Assembly: GCA_027076325.1 (NCBI GenBank)
Contig: JALTJZ010000051.1
Coordinates: 37,803 to 101,802 of the forward strand
DNA length: 64,000 bases
Source of the DNA: Chromatiales bacterium
GTDB taxonomy: Bacteria; Pseudomonadota; Gammaproteobacteria; UBA6429; Thiohalophilaceae
Direction: 5' to 3'
Program-made: the position numbers and the translations under genes
Notes under the pieces: model-generated
What the model saw: only the letters and a program-made list of their open reading frames with translations
What the model was told of the DNA's origin: nothing
Databases searched by the model: none
In this document: in pieces, positions 11,286-19,842 of the stretch
Numbering within the stretch: position 1 is the first letter of the stretch
Layout: each line of letters opens with the position of its first letter

Positions 11286-12095
11286 ATGAGTAAATGGTCA
11301 AACTGGAATGTAATTTACACTGAACAATGGTCAGCAGAGTTTAAAAATATTGTTCGTAAGCGTATACCTCATTCCAGTGCATTAGTTGATGACACCATGC
11401 AGGATGTCCGTCAGGAACTGGCGATGAGTCTTGCAAAGTTATCCACTATTCCAGATTCAATAAATGCGTATTTGCGTACTGCTTTTCGTCATACTCTGGA
11501 AGATTATCTACGTAAAAAGGAAGGTTACCCACGACCACCAGAATGGATAAAGCGTTTAGGTGCAGCTTATGAGCGTATTTATAAACTGCTTTGTCTTGAA
11601 AACCGTTCGGTTAATGATATTCATGCCACGTTATCCAGTCTCTTTCAGTACAGCAGGAAATTTATCGAGCAGGTTGTCACTGAGGTGCGTGCCGGTGTGG
11701 TTAACTGCGGCGGTTGGCGTGCTACTGTTTCAGTTGATAGTGCGTTAAATGAAGTTGAAGAAAAAAGCAGTCAGAACAGTTCAGTTCTGCCACCTGACAC
11801 TATTTTAGAAAATATGGATAGCGAGTCAGTTATTGCGGCACTGTTGGGAAATCATTCAATTCCTGCCGAGCAGTTACATTCAAAAAACTTCATCGATATA
11901 TTACAACATTTGAAAAAATATGAAATAGACGATGATGCTCGGCTATTATTGCGTATGATTTATACGGATGGGTATTCAATTTCACAAGCAGCTCGAATCC
12001 TGCGATTACCTGATGCAGTGGCACGTAAGCGAGTTAAATCAACATTAAAAACATTGCAACAAGCATTGACGGCTGTTGGAATAACGGATTTATAA
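11286..12095 (+). CDS. ECF-like RNA polymerase sigma factor with long linker
   Basis: This protein (269 residues from the ATG at 11286; a TTG at 11271 would add five) has a region-2-like N-terminus. It has the ECF pattern of an acidic DDTMQDVRQELAMSL helix followed by INAYLRTAFRHTLEDYLRKK. The C-terminal region-4-like helix-turn-helix is DGYSISQAARILRLPDAVARKRVKS. About 100-120 residues separate the two, far more than the short linker of a standard ECF factor such as RpoE. The insert includes SVNDIHATL, which could be another helical element, and a Ser/Glu-rich stretch. The next gene encodes a one-TM protein with anti-sigma architecture, so a sigma/anti-sigma pair is inferred. Confidence 0.75.
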   Translation: MSKWSNWNVIYTEQWSAEFKNIVRKRIPHSSALVDDTMQDVRQELAMSLAKLSTIPDSINAYLRTAFRHTLEDYLRKKEGYPRPPEWIKRLGAAYERIYKLLCLENRSVNDIHATLSSLFQYSRKFIEQVVTEVRAGVVNCGGWRATVSVDSALNEVEEKSSQNSSVLPPDTILENMDSESVIAALLGNHSIPAEQLHSKNFIDILQHLKKYEIDDDARLLLRMIYTDGYSISQAARILRLPDAVARKRVKSTLKTLQQALTAVGITDL

Positions 12096-12198
12096 TGAAA
12101 ATATCCATTTTATGTACGTCAACTAAGAATAGAAGCATATTATTTGTGCGACGCTTTATATTTAAGAATGTAAGTGTCGGCAGGGTAAGATTTTAACT

Positions 12199-13092
12199 AT
12201 GGCAGATAAAGACAACAAGCAAAATAACAATGCGGATGATTTTTCAGCTAAGCGATTTACCGCCATACTTGGGCTCATGGCTGACAACAAAGTGCCTGTT
12301 GGGAAAAAACCTGATTTAAAAGAAATACAGGATTGGCACAATGGAAAATTAAGTGTAGCGCGAGCGAATGAAGTTAAATCCCATGTGGCACGGGATCCGC
12401 ATTGTTATCAAATGTGGAGTGACTTGCTGGTTGCGAGTACAGATGAGCCAGCCACAAATAAAGAACAGCTGCAAAACCGTATTGTTAACTTGATAAAACG
12501 GCTCAGGTTTAATCCGTTATGGCTAAGTCGTGGTGGTTTTGCAGTGGCTGTTGCCGCCATCGTAGCAATCTTTATTTTTCCTTATAACCAGGACGACTGG
12601 TCACCATCCGATAATCCGATATACGCTGCCCCTGAATTTAACTGGCCTTATCTGGCAATGACAAGCACACGTAGTGGGGATGTTAATTTTCGTTTAAAAA
12701 CTGCTCTCCAAAGAGGGTTGCGTGAAGGCCTCGAAATGACAACACAGGGGGAGCATGGTTGGTCTGTCGCAGTAGAGAATTTGCCGGGCGAATTAATACC
12801 GTGTGATAAAACAACGTCAACATCTCTGTGTGAGCAACAATCGCAACTAGTCAAGAAACTAGGTGTGCATGCGGCTGTATTGTATATCGCCTGTCTTGAA
12901 CTTGAGTCGGGTCAGCAACAAAATTTTGATGAAAATTTCTGGTCACAACAAAATTCTGCCTGGGGGCGATTATCGTCCAGCTTGAAAGAGTTGAAGATTA
13001 AGCCCTTTGTTGCTGCAACAAAAAAACTCCAACAGGAAACCAAAGCACTTCAATGTGATGCGGTGCGTGATTTAATTATTTTGGCTTATTAA
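12199..13092 (+). CDS. One-TM protein, probable anti-sigma factor
   Basis: I do not recognise a named family. The 297-residue protein has a cytoplasmic N-terminal part of about 105 residues, including a helical DLKEIQDWHNGKLSVARANE segment and HVARDPHCYQMWSDLL, like the short N-terminal domains of membrane anti-sigma factors. A single membrane helix lies at about residues 112-128 (GGFAVAVAAIVAIFIF), and a soluble, presumably periplasmic domain of about 165 residues with three cysteines follows. It lies 103 bp after the sigma gene and 6 bp before the CHAT gene. The anti-sigma role is inferred from this architecture and position; the zinc-type Hx3Cx2C motif is not seen. Confidence 0.6.
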   Translation: MADKDNKQNNNADDFSAKRFTAILGLMADNKVPVGKKPDLKEIQDWHNGKLSVARANEVKSHVARDPHCYQMWSDLLVASTDEPATNKEQLQNRIVNLIKRLRFNPLWLSRGGFAVAVAAIVAIFIFPYNQDDWSPSDNPIYAAPEFNWPYLAMTSTRSGDVNFRLKTALQRGLREGLEMTTQGEHGWSVAVENLPGELIPCDKTTSTSLCEQQSQLVKKLGVHAAVLYIACLELESGQQQNFDENFWSQQNSAWGRLSSSLKELKIKPFVAATKKLQQETKALQCDAVRDLIILAY

Positions 13093-13098
13093 GGTTTT

Positions 13099-16000
13099 AT
13101 GATGAAAGGAATGATTAAAATAATATTTAGTAACCGATTTATTGTTCTGGGGATTTTTATTATATTTCTAACAGGTTATTCGTCTGTCGGAAAAGCAGAT
13201 GAATATGTGGTGCTTGAGCCGGAAGTTGAAGCATATTTTATAATAGCAGATGGTTTGTTACGCAATGGTATGGAATGGGAGATAAGAAAGAAGATTTTCA
13301 GGCCGTTGAAAAGCATTGCGGGCGACTATACAGAAGCCGATCGTTTCGGTGAAGCTGAAAATATCTACCAGCGGATGATAGCTCTGTCTAAAAAAACATA
13401 TGGTAACCATCATCGTGAAACACTTAAGTTGTTAGAGAAGTTGTCGGATCTGTATTCAAAAAGTAATCAGTTTGTTAAACGTATTGCCGTAGGAGATGAG
13501 ATTTTAACTATACGTGCCAGCATTGTGGGTGAGCTGCATATGTCACTGGTTAAAGAAATGAAAAAGCAGGCTTCTGCTTACAGGAAAATGGGTGCATTTA
13601 CAAAGGCCATCGAAACATACAAACGTATTCTGAATATTTATATTGAGAATGAATACACGGGTGGGAATTATTTTAGTGGCTATTCAAAAATTTTATACGA
13701 TCTAGCTTCGGCCTATATTGAGATGGGTGACTATGCAAAAGCAGAGCCTTATTTCCGCCGGTCTATATCGCCCGCTGCACTTTCTTATAAGAGTATAAAT
13801 GGTTTGGAAATGACCAAACTATTTAGCTATTCAAATGTTTTACAGTTTGTTGGAAAATATAAAGAAGCAGAAGACCTTAGTTTAAACGTCCTGGCATATC
13901 TATCTAAAAATACAGGTGCATTAAGCATGCAGGTTGCTGCTATCTCCAGTTTTCTGGGCAACTTATACAATCAGTTGGGTGCTTATGAAAAAGCACTCAC
14001 TGCAAAAAAAAGAGCATTAAAAATATTGATTGCCGGCTTTGGTGAGAAGAGTACATTTGCTGCATTTGGTATGAATAATCTCGCTGAAACTTATTTGTCA
14101 ATGAAAGATTATAAAACAGCATTGCCCTTACTAAAAACAGCAACGTCAATATTGAATGTGCAAGTTCAAAGTCCAACACAGTTTTATGTTGATAAGAATT
14201 TTGCAATGGCAAATCTTGGTCTGGTTTATTCCCGGCTAAAGCAATATGCAAAAGCGGAAAAAATATTTATAAATGTTTTGCAAGACAATATTAGAAATTA
14301 TCCGGCATACCATCCACTTATTGCTTATTCGAAAATTATACTTGCAGAAACCCTCGTTGAGCGTAAAAAATACAGGCAAGCCGCAGAACTTGCTCTGGAT
14401 GCCTTGTCTATTGCAAATGATAAAAGAGCGCCGCTGCTAATAATACGTTCTTATTCTGTGCTTGCAAAAATTCGAGCGGGGCAAGGACGGTTTTCGGAAG
14501 CGATATTTTATGCCAAGCAGGCTGTTAATACATTGCAAAAAATCCGCTCAGGATTGCTGAATACCGAAAAGTCACTACAAAAAGCATTTGTGGTAAGTCA
14601 GGCTGATAATTATAAAATACTGGCGGGCTGGTTAATTGATGCAGGCAGGCTATCCGAAGCGGAGCAAGTATTGGCTATGCTAAAAGAAGAAGAATATTTT
14701 AATTTTATACGCCGAGCAAAAGTAAGCGACCCCCGCATTACCAGATTGCCATTAGGTAAACTGGAGCATGAACTACAGCAAAAGCTTGCCAGTGCCAATA
14801 GCAAACGGGTTAGTCTGGGTAAAAAATTAAGTATGCTTGAGAAATTAACCAGGCAATATCTTACTGGAGAACAAAAGAAAGAGATTGAAGACGTTAAAAA
14901 GAAACTTGCTCTTGCGCAGGCGGCACATAAAAGAGTATTGCTTTCTGTAGAGACTGCTTTTGCAAATAAAGTTAGTTTATCCAGGCAAAATTTAACGAGC
15001 GGTGATAAAGAAAAAGATTATAAAAAATTCTTTACGTATGCTGGAAAAGATGTTGCCATTGTACACTTTTTGCAACTGGATGCCGGGTTACGAATTATTG
15101 TGCGTACATTTAATAGTGATGTTGCATATAAAACAGCGATTACAAAAAATGTATTGCATAAAACGATATGGCAACTTAACAAAAAAATTAATCGCCCCGA
15201 TAAAAATTTTAAGCCGGATTCAAAAAAACTATATCAATGGCTAATTAAACCTGTTGAATCGGTATTAAAGAAGGATGGCATTAAAACCTTGCTTGTATAT
15301 AAAGAAGGTGTGCTGCGTTATATTCCACTTTCAGTTTTATATAATGGAAAAGAGTTTCTTATTGAAAAGTATGCTATTGGTAATTATTCATCCAGTTTTG
15401 TAGCTAATGAGAGTGATACAAAAACCTGGAAAGTTGCCGGACTGGGTGTGAGTAAGCAATGGGGTGATTTTTCACCCTTACCAATGGTACCTTTTGAGCT
15501 TGATAATATCATTAAACAAAATGCACAGGATGCCACAGGTGTGGTTAATGGCCGGGTTTATATGAATGAGGCCTTTACGCAGAAAAGCTTACGCGTGTCA
15601 CTGACGAGTCGTTATAATATTGGACACATTGCAACGCATTATCAGTTTAATCCTGGCACCGAGTCAGATTCCTTTCTGTTGCTGGGTGATGGAAGTCATT
15701 TGAATTTGGGACAGATCAGGGAAGAAAAATACGACTTTTCCAATATCGAATTATTAACCCTGTCTGCCTGTGAAACGGCAGTCAGTGAACGGCATTCTGA
15801 TGGTCGTGAGATAGAAGGGTTGGCAACGTTGGTGCAGCGTCAGGGTGCGAAAGGCGTATTAGCGAGCTTATGGAAAGTAGCCGATTGCAGCACGGGTGAG
15901 TTAATGCGGCGCTTTTATAAAAACCGGCAACAGGGCATGAGTAAAGTGGCTGCATTACAGCAGAGTCAACTGGCTTTTATTCAGGGAAAAGTACCTGTCT

Positions 16001-16122
16001 TGAAAGTGACAAAAAATTTATCACAGGGTTGCCAACCTGTTAGTGGTTTGTCTCAATTCACTGCACCGTATCGACATCCTTATTACTGGGCTGCTTTTAT
16101 CCTTATGGGTAGCTGGCAATAA
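13099..16122 (+). CDS. Exported TPR-CHAT domain protein (caspase-like peptidase homologue)
   Basis: The 1007-residue protein starts with a Sec-type signal (hydrophobic stretch about residues 14-27, likely cut after GKA). Tandem TPR-like helices follow at about 75-480, e.g. ALTAKKRALKILIAGFGEKS and YKTALPLLKTA. A helical, probably coiled-coil stretch lies at about 550-620, and a C-terminal CHAT domain at about 700-1005. CHAT proteins are clan-CD peptidase homologues with a His-Cys dyad: here H847 in HIATHY and C891 in LSACETA, so the dyad is intact. The end PYYWAAFILMGSW is also typical of CHAT. It follows the putative anti-sigma gene by 6 bp. Because of the signal peptide it should act in the periplasm or beyond, unlike cytoplasmic CHAT proteases of defence systems. 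The substrate is unknown. Confidence 0.85.
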   Translation: MMKGMIKIIFSNRFIVLGIFIIFLTGYSSVGKADEYVVLEPEVEAYFIIADGLLRNGMEWEIRKKIFRPLKSIAGDYTEADRFGEAENIYQRMIALSKKTYGNHHRETLKLLEKLSDLYSKSNQFVKRIAVGDEILTIRASIVGELHMSLVKEMKKQASAYRKMGAFTKAIETYKRILNIYIENEYTGGNYFSGYSKILYDLASAYIEMGDYAKAEPYFRRSISPAALSYKSINGLEMTKLFSYSNVLQFVGKYKEAEDLSLNVLAYLSKNTGALSMQVAAISSFLGNLYNQLGAYEKALTAKKRALKILIAGFGEKSTFAAFGMNNLAETYLSMKDYKTALPLLKTATSILNVQVQSPTQFYVDKNFAMANLGLVYSRLKQYAKAEKIFINVLQDNIRNYPAYHPLIAYSKIILAETLVERKKYRQAAELALDALSIANDKRAPLLIIRSYSVLAKIRAGQGRFSEAIFYAKQAVNTLQKIRSGLLNTEKSLQKAFVVSQADNYKILAGWLIDAGRLSEAEQVLAMLKEEEYFNFIRRAKVSDPRITRLPLGKLEHELQQKLASANSKRVSLGKKLSMLEKLTRQYLTGEQKKEIEDVKKKLALAQAAHKRVLLSVETAFANKVSLSRQNLTSGDKEKDYKKFFTYAGKDVAIVHFLQLDAGLRIIVRTFNSDVAYKTAITKNVLHKTIWQLNKKINRPDKNFKPDSKKLYQWLIKPVESVLKKDGIKTLLVYKEGVLRYIPLSVLYNGKEFLIEKYAIGNYSSSFVANESDTKTWKVAGLGVSKQWGDFSPLPMVPFELDNIIKQNAQDATGVVNGRVYMNEAFTQKSLRVSLTSRYNIGHIATHYQFNPGTESDSFLLLGDGSHLNLGQIREEKYDFSNIELLTLSACETAVSERHSDGREIEGLATLVQRQGAKGVLASLWKVADCSTGELMRRFYKNRQQGMSKVAALQQSQLAFIQGKVPVLKVTKNLSQGCQPVSGLSQFTAPYRHPYYWAAFILMGSWQ

Positions 16123-16230
16123 AATTAATTAAAAAAAAGTAAAAAAATAAAAGTTTGTTCGTCTAGTTAGGTAAGTCACCGAATTATCCATATTTAGGTG
16201 ATATTACAAAATTATTGGAGGAACAACATA

Positions 16231-17256
16231 ATGTTTAATAACAATACCGTGCCCAGAGAAATAACCCGGTATCTTAAATATATTCTCATTTTACTCATCG
16301 GCATAGGGATAAGTGCCTGTGGTGGAGGAAACAGTGGTGGCGATGCTGCGGCATCGGGTGATGATGCAGGTGGTGGCTCGACAGGTAGCGGTACGGGCGG
16401 TGACAGTACGGCAGAATATAACAAGCGTATCTCGGAAACGATACTGGATTTTGATAATAATGGCCAGATGGATGCACGTTTTGATTATCTTTATTATCCT
16501 GATGGTCGATTGCAAATGGTGACTTATACCTATATCGGGGATGGAACCACTGATCTGTATAACCCATTTTATGTTGCAAGTACTCGGCGAGCCGATTCCG
16601 AGCTTAGTTATGACGCTAATGGTAATTTATCTGGCTATAAGATAACGATTGATAATGGTGACATTATTAATGATGCTGTCTTTACCTATAATGGAAGCCA
16701 GCTTATTCGATCAGATACAACGGTGACAGCATCTGGACGTTCATTTTTGTTAGTGGGGCAAATGTCATATGAAAATGGGTTGCCATCACAATTTAATTTA
16801 ACGTCGGCTGGCACACCTTTTCTTGGCTATACGTTTACTTACAATGCAGATAATCAGATTGTGGGTTCGGTTAAAACATCCATCGATTTAGTAGTGGTTG
16901 ATACTGCGACTTATGAGTGGAATATGGATGGTAGTTTAGACAAAATAACTCATATTAATTCTAATGGAACATGGGAAGAGGATTTAACTTATAGTAATGG
17001 CTTATTACAGAGCCGTGATTTTACCTCCACACTACCTCGTGGCACCAATGCAACATGGTTATTTACCTATAAAGATGGTTTTCCGTTAAGGACGGATTAT
17101 GATCTCAATCGAGATGGCAGTATTGATGCCACTGAGACAGTAACAATGGAAAATGGGCCATGTACGCCTGTTTATTTTAACATCCCCGAAGATATGTCTG
17201 GCACGGGTGTTGATGGCAAGCCGAATTCACCTAATGGTATTGCCTGGTGCGGATAA
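16231..17256 (+). CDS. Putative lipoprotein with EF-hand-like loops
   Basis: Starting at the ATG at 16231, which has a strong GGAGG upstream, gives 341 residues. A lipoprotein signal ends in GISAC (C30), and a Gly/Ser/Asp-rich linker of about 35 residues follows. The body has repeated Tyr/Asp/Gly segments (YLYYPDGRL, LSYDANGNL, YEWNMDGSL) that look like YD/RHS-type strands. Residues 291-302, DLNRDGSIDATE, fit the 12-residue EF-hand calcium loop, and a second, non-canonical loop (DFDNNGQMD) begins at residue 73. I do not recognise a named family. It lies 108 bp after the CHAT gene; that spacer holds an imperfect hairpin (TCACC/GGTGA), so it may have its own promoter. Confidence 0.65.
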   Translation: MFNNNTVPREITRYLKYILILLIGIGISACGGGNSGGDAAASGDDAGGGSTGSGTGGDSTAEYNKRISETILDFDNNGQMDARFDYLYYPDGRLQMVTYTYIGDGTTDLYNPFYVASTRRADSELSYDANGNLSGYKITIDNGDIINDAVFTYNGSQLIRSDTTVTASGRSFLLVGQMSYENGLPSQFNLTSAGTPFLGYTFTYNADNQIVGSVKTSIDLVVVDTATYEWNMDGSLDKITHINSNGTWEEDLTYSNGLLQSRDFTSTLPRGTNATWLFTYKDGFPLRTDYDLNRDGSIDATETVTMENGPCTPVYFNIPEDMSGTGVDGKPNSPNGIAWCG

Positions 17257-17559
17257 AGAGTGAACACATTAATCGCACTCATAGTGTGCATCATTATTTT
17301 GGTGAATTTGCATTCATGGCCATGTTGAGTAAAATGGGTTGTACAAAAATAAAACAATAATATTTTGGAATAAGTCTAAAGACATGGATCATAAATTTAT
17401 TTTTTAACATGCTATGTTAGTGGAATATACAATTATTACGGCAGCGATTTGCAGACACCTGTTTAGTCGTTACGTTTTACAATGGTAAATCAGCGTTTAA
17501 TTATGGGGTGTTTACCAGATTATTTTAAAAATAAGTTAATAATAAAGAGGGCTTTTATA
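17257..17559. other. Spacer between the two lipoprotein genes
   Basis: No gene is supported in these 303 bases. They are A+T-rich and hold one perfect inverted repeat, TAACAT-GCT-ATGTTA, at 17405-17419, a possible operator or small hairpin. No T-run terminator follows the first lipoprotein gene. The reading frame open from 17482 is not used, because the lipobox and Shine-Dalgarno sequence place the true start at 17560. Confidence 0.6.
17405..17419. promoter_or_regulatory. Small inverted repeat, possible operator
   Basis: TAACAT and ATGTTA flank a 3-base centre, about 140 bases before the CsgG-like gene. The dyad is the size of a dimeric regulator site. Nothing else supports the role. Confidence 0.25.
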
Positions 17560-18891
17560 ATGAATTTTTCAAGATCCATAAAATATTTTTTAGTGACAGT
17601 GAGCAGTGTTTTTTTAACAGGGTGTCTTGGTACTATGCCAACATTGGGAGGCGGTTCTGGCAACACGGTTTCAGGTGGTGCCGCAGGTGCATCAAGCAGT
17701 AATAAAAATAGTCAACTTGAAAGCTGTGACAAAACATTAGGCACGCTACGCATATTTGAAGACAAGAGCCTTGCATGGTGGGGTCATTATCGTCGCTATT
17801 ACCCAAAATTGGGTTCGACTGTACCTGTTATCCGTACGATGATTCAACAATCCAATTGCTTTGCTATTGTTGAGCGTGGTGGAGCAATGCGGGCAATGCA
17901 AAGTGAACGTCAACTGATGCAGTCAGGTGCTCTTCGTGGTAATAGTAATATGGGGCAGGGTCAGATGGTTGCGGCTGATTATACCTTGAGTCCATCCGTC
18001 ACTTTCCAGGAGAGTAACCTGGGTAAAATTTCGGGCGCGGCAAGAAAATTAATACCCGGCTCATGGTTTGGTTCCACATCTGTTGGCGCAAAAAGTAATG
18101 AAGCCTCAACAACACTTCTTCTGATTGATAACCGTTCCGGTGTTCAGGTTTCATCATCTGTTGGTAGTGCCAAGAACTACGATTTTAGTATTAGTGGTTT
18201 TTCATGGGGCGGCAAAGGCTGGGCAGGTGCAAGTGCGTTTACCAATACGGCTGAAGGTAAAGTTATTATTGCTGCATTTGCTGATTCATTTAACCAGATG
18301 GTGAAAGCACTACGTAATTACAAGCCACAAAAAGTTAAAGGTGGTTTGGGAGCAGGAGGAAGTTTGACAGTTGATGGTGCCCAAAAAGCGAAGTCGCAAC
18401 CAAAACGCCAGTCTGCTCCACACCAGCCTGCTCCACGCCAGCCAGTTGCTGTAAGAAATAACAGCCGCTTGAATGTTTCCAGTAGCGGTTCCACTCGTGT
18501 TACTGTTGACGCATATGATGCGTCGGCACTGAATGACTATTACAATGCACTAAAAGAAGCGGTGAAGAACCTGTCAAAGTTTGCCAACATGGGGCCAGGT
18601 CAAATTAAAGCAATTAGCCAATATAATAATACAGGTATTAATTTGTGGACATTAATGTGGTCAAGCAATTTTTCGGGTGAATTTGAAACATCTAAAATTG
18701 AACTGGAATCCTGGCCTTTAGATGCAAGGCAAAAAGGCTGGAAGATTCTGGGTAAAAAAATTAAAAAGTATAATAAACTTTTTTATAAACACCGTAAGTC
18801 AATTTTAGCGAGTAAAGACGTTACAGAGGACGTTCGAAGAAAGCTGAAGGCTATTGAACTTGTGACAGAAAAAAGTCTTTTTGCTGAGTAG
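17560..18891 (+). CDS. CsgG-like lipoprotein
   Basis: From the ATG at 17560 (AGAGG ten bases upstream) the product is 443 residues with a lipobox FLTGC (C22). Residues about 55-270 resemble the CsgG/HfaB-type family of outer-membrane lipoproteins: a short strand (GTLRIFED), VIRTMIQQSNCFAIVERGG, a long helix with MQSERQLMQSG, and AADYTLSPSVTFQES followed by Gly/Ser-rich strands. A Pro/Gln-rich spacer (about 285-305) leads to a helical C-terminal domain of about 115 residues that I cannot assign. It is the last gene of the sigma/CHAT block and is followed by a strong terminator. Whether it forms a CsgG-type secretion pore or only shares the fold is unknown. Confidence 0.7.
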   Translation: MNFSRSIKYFLVTVSSVFLTGCLGTMPTLGGGSGNTVSGGAAGASSSNKNSQLESCDKTLGTLRIFEDKSLAWWGHYRRYYPKLGSTVPVIRTMIQQSNCFAIVERGGAMRAMQSERQLMQSGALRGNSNMGQGQMVAADYTLSPSVTFQESNLGKISGAARKLIPGSWFGSTSVGAKSNEASTTLLLIDNRSGVQVSSSVGSAKNYDFSISGFSWGGKGWAGASAFTNTAEGKVIIAAFADSFNQMVKALRNYKPQKVKGGLGAGGSLTVDGAQKAKSQPKRQSAPHQPAPRQPVAVRNNSRLNVSSSGSTRVTVDAYDASALNDYYNALKEAVKNLSKFANMGPGQIKAISQYNNTGINLWTLMWSSNFSGEFETSKIELESWPLDARQKGWKILGKKIKKYNKLFYKHRKSILASKDVTEDVRRKLKAIELVTEKSLFAE

Positions 18892-18922
18892 GTGTGTAAA
18901 AAGTAATTGCGACAAGTAAAAA

Positions 18923-18948
18923 GGCAGGTGTTTCACCTGCCTTTTTTT
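18923..18948 (+). terminator. Rho-independent terminator after the CsgG-like gene
   Basis: A perfect 8-bp stem, GGCAGGTG/CACCTGCC, with a TTT loop is followed by seven T residues, 31 bases after the stop. It closes the sigma/CHAT/lipoprotein block. Confidence 0.92.
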
Positions 18949-18955
18949 GCAAAGA

Positions 18956-19120
18956 TTAGGGGCTGTTGATCTTTCATCTATTGTCTGCTTTTGGCTAATT
19001 TTAACCCTGCCTGCGTTATTTTTTACTACCAATGGCGTGCATTGGTACGTAAAAAATGCCTTGTCAGAGCTAAAATTTTCTCAAAATCAGCCTAACACCT
19101 GAAAGATCAACAACCCCTAA
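18956..19120. repeat. 165-bp palindromic MITE-like element
   Basis: The left end TTAGGGGCTGTTGATCTTTC and the right end (read in reverse complement TTAGGGGTTGTTGATCTTTC) differ at one base, giving terminal inverted repeats of about 21 bp. The centre is a second dyad, TACCAATG/CATTGGTA at 19027-19047, flanked by GTAAAAAA/TTTTTTAC runs, so the element can fold into one long imperfect hairpin. It has no coding capacity. A degenerate copy lies at 43057-43173. It sits between the converging CsgG-like and Smr genes. Confidence 0.8.
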
Positions 19121-19124
19121 GTTC

Positions 19125-19664
19125 TCATTTGCGTGTATTGCGCAATAAAACATAAATAGCGCCGGTGCCCCCATCACAGGGGCGCGCCGAACAAAATGCC
19201 AGAATCTCATCACGTTGTTGCAGCCAATGGTTCACCAGTGTTTTAAGTATCGGGATTTTCCCGGGTGAACCATGTCCTTTACCGTGAACAATACGTATTT
19301 GTTTTAAATTGTTGCTGGTACAGTAGTGAAGAAATTCAACAACCGCTTCACGCGCTTCTTTTTTTGTTAGTCGGTGCAAATCCAGCTCGGCCTGAATACT
19401 CAGCTCACCGCGTTTTAGCCGTTTAATCACTTTGTGCTGTAAACCATCGCGCGCAAAAAAGAGCTCATCTCCAGTTGCAATACTGCTGAGATCATCGGGT
19501 TCGTTTAGCATATCCACAAGCACCTGCTTGCTGTCTCGCAGGCTTTGCGTTGGCCGGGTAGACGGTTTTATTTTTTTATGCTGAACACGGTTTGATTGTT
19601 CGATGGGGTTGACTCCCTTCATTGCATTGAGAAAATCATTGTTTTTATTATTGTCAGTTGTCAT
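19125..19664 (-). CDS. Smr-domain protein (YdaL/SmrA-like)
   Basis: The 179-residue protein has a disordered, Lys/Ser-rich first 70 residues and a C-terminal Smr domain (about 92-176). Family motifs are LDLHRLTKKEA, IRIVHGKGHGS and a final CDGGTGAIYVLLR. Stand-alone Smr proteins are nucleases or nucleic-acid-binding proteins related to the C-terminal domain of MutS2; the role of this one is not settled. It is transcribed toward the MITE-like element, which begins four bases beyond its stop, and is divergent from surE across 178 bp. Confidence 0.88.
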   Translation of the reverse strand: MTTDNNKNNDFLNAMKGVNPIEQSNRVQHKKIKPSTRPTQSLRDSKQVLVDMLNEPDDLSSIATGDELFFARDGLQHKVIKRLKRGELSIQAELDLHRLTKKEAREAVVEFLHYCTSNNLKQIRIVHGKGHGSPGKIPILKTLVNHWLQQRDEILAFCSARPCDGGTGAIYVLLRNTRK

Positions 19665-19842
19665 CGTTTAGCAGAATACCGGTATTTAAAGTAAAAGGGT
19701 ACACTAGCGCTAAATAAGGCGCAAAGTGCAATTTAAAATAACGATCAGTTTTTATATTTCTGCTCGAACAAATCATACATTTCACGTATAGTTGACCCTT
19801 ATTGTGCAACTAATGCATTGAATGAACAGGTTTTTTTAGCGA

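Noticed and set aside
16313-16579. Overlapping small frames on both strands in the Gly/Ser-rich linker of the first lipoprotein
   Set aside because: They are produced by the repetitive GGT/GGC codons of the linker; only the frame with lipobox and GGAGG is supported.
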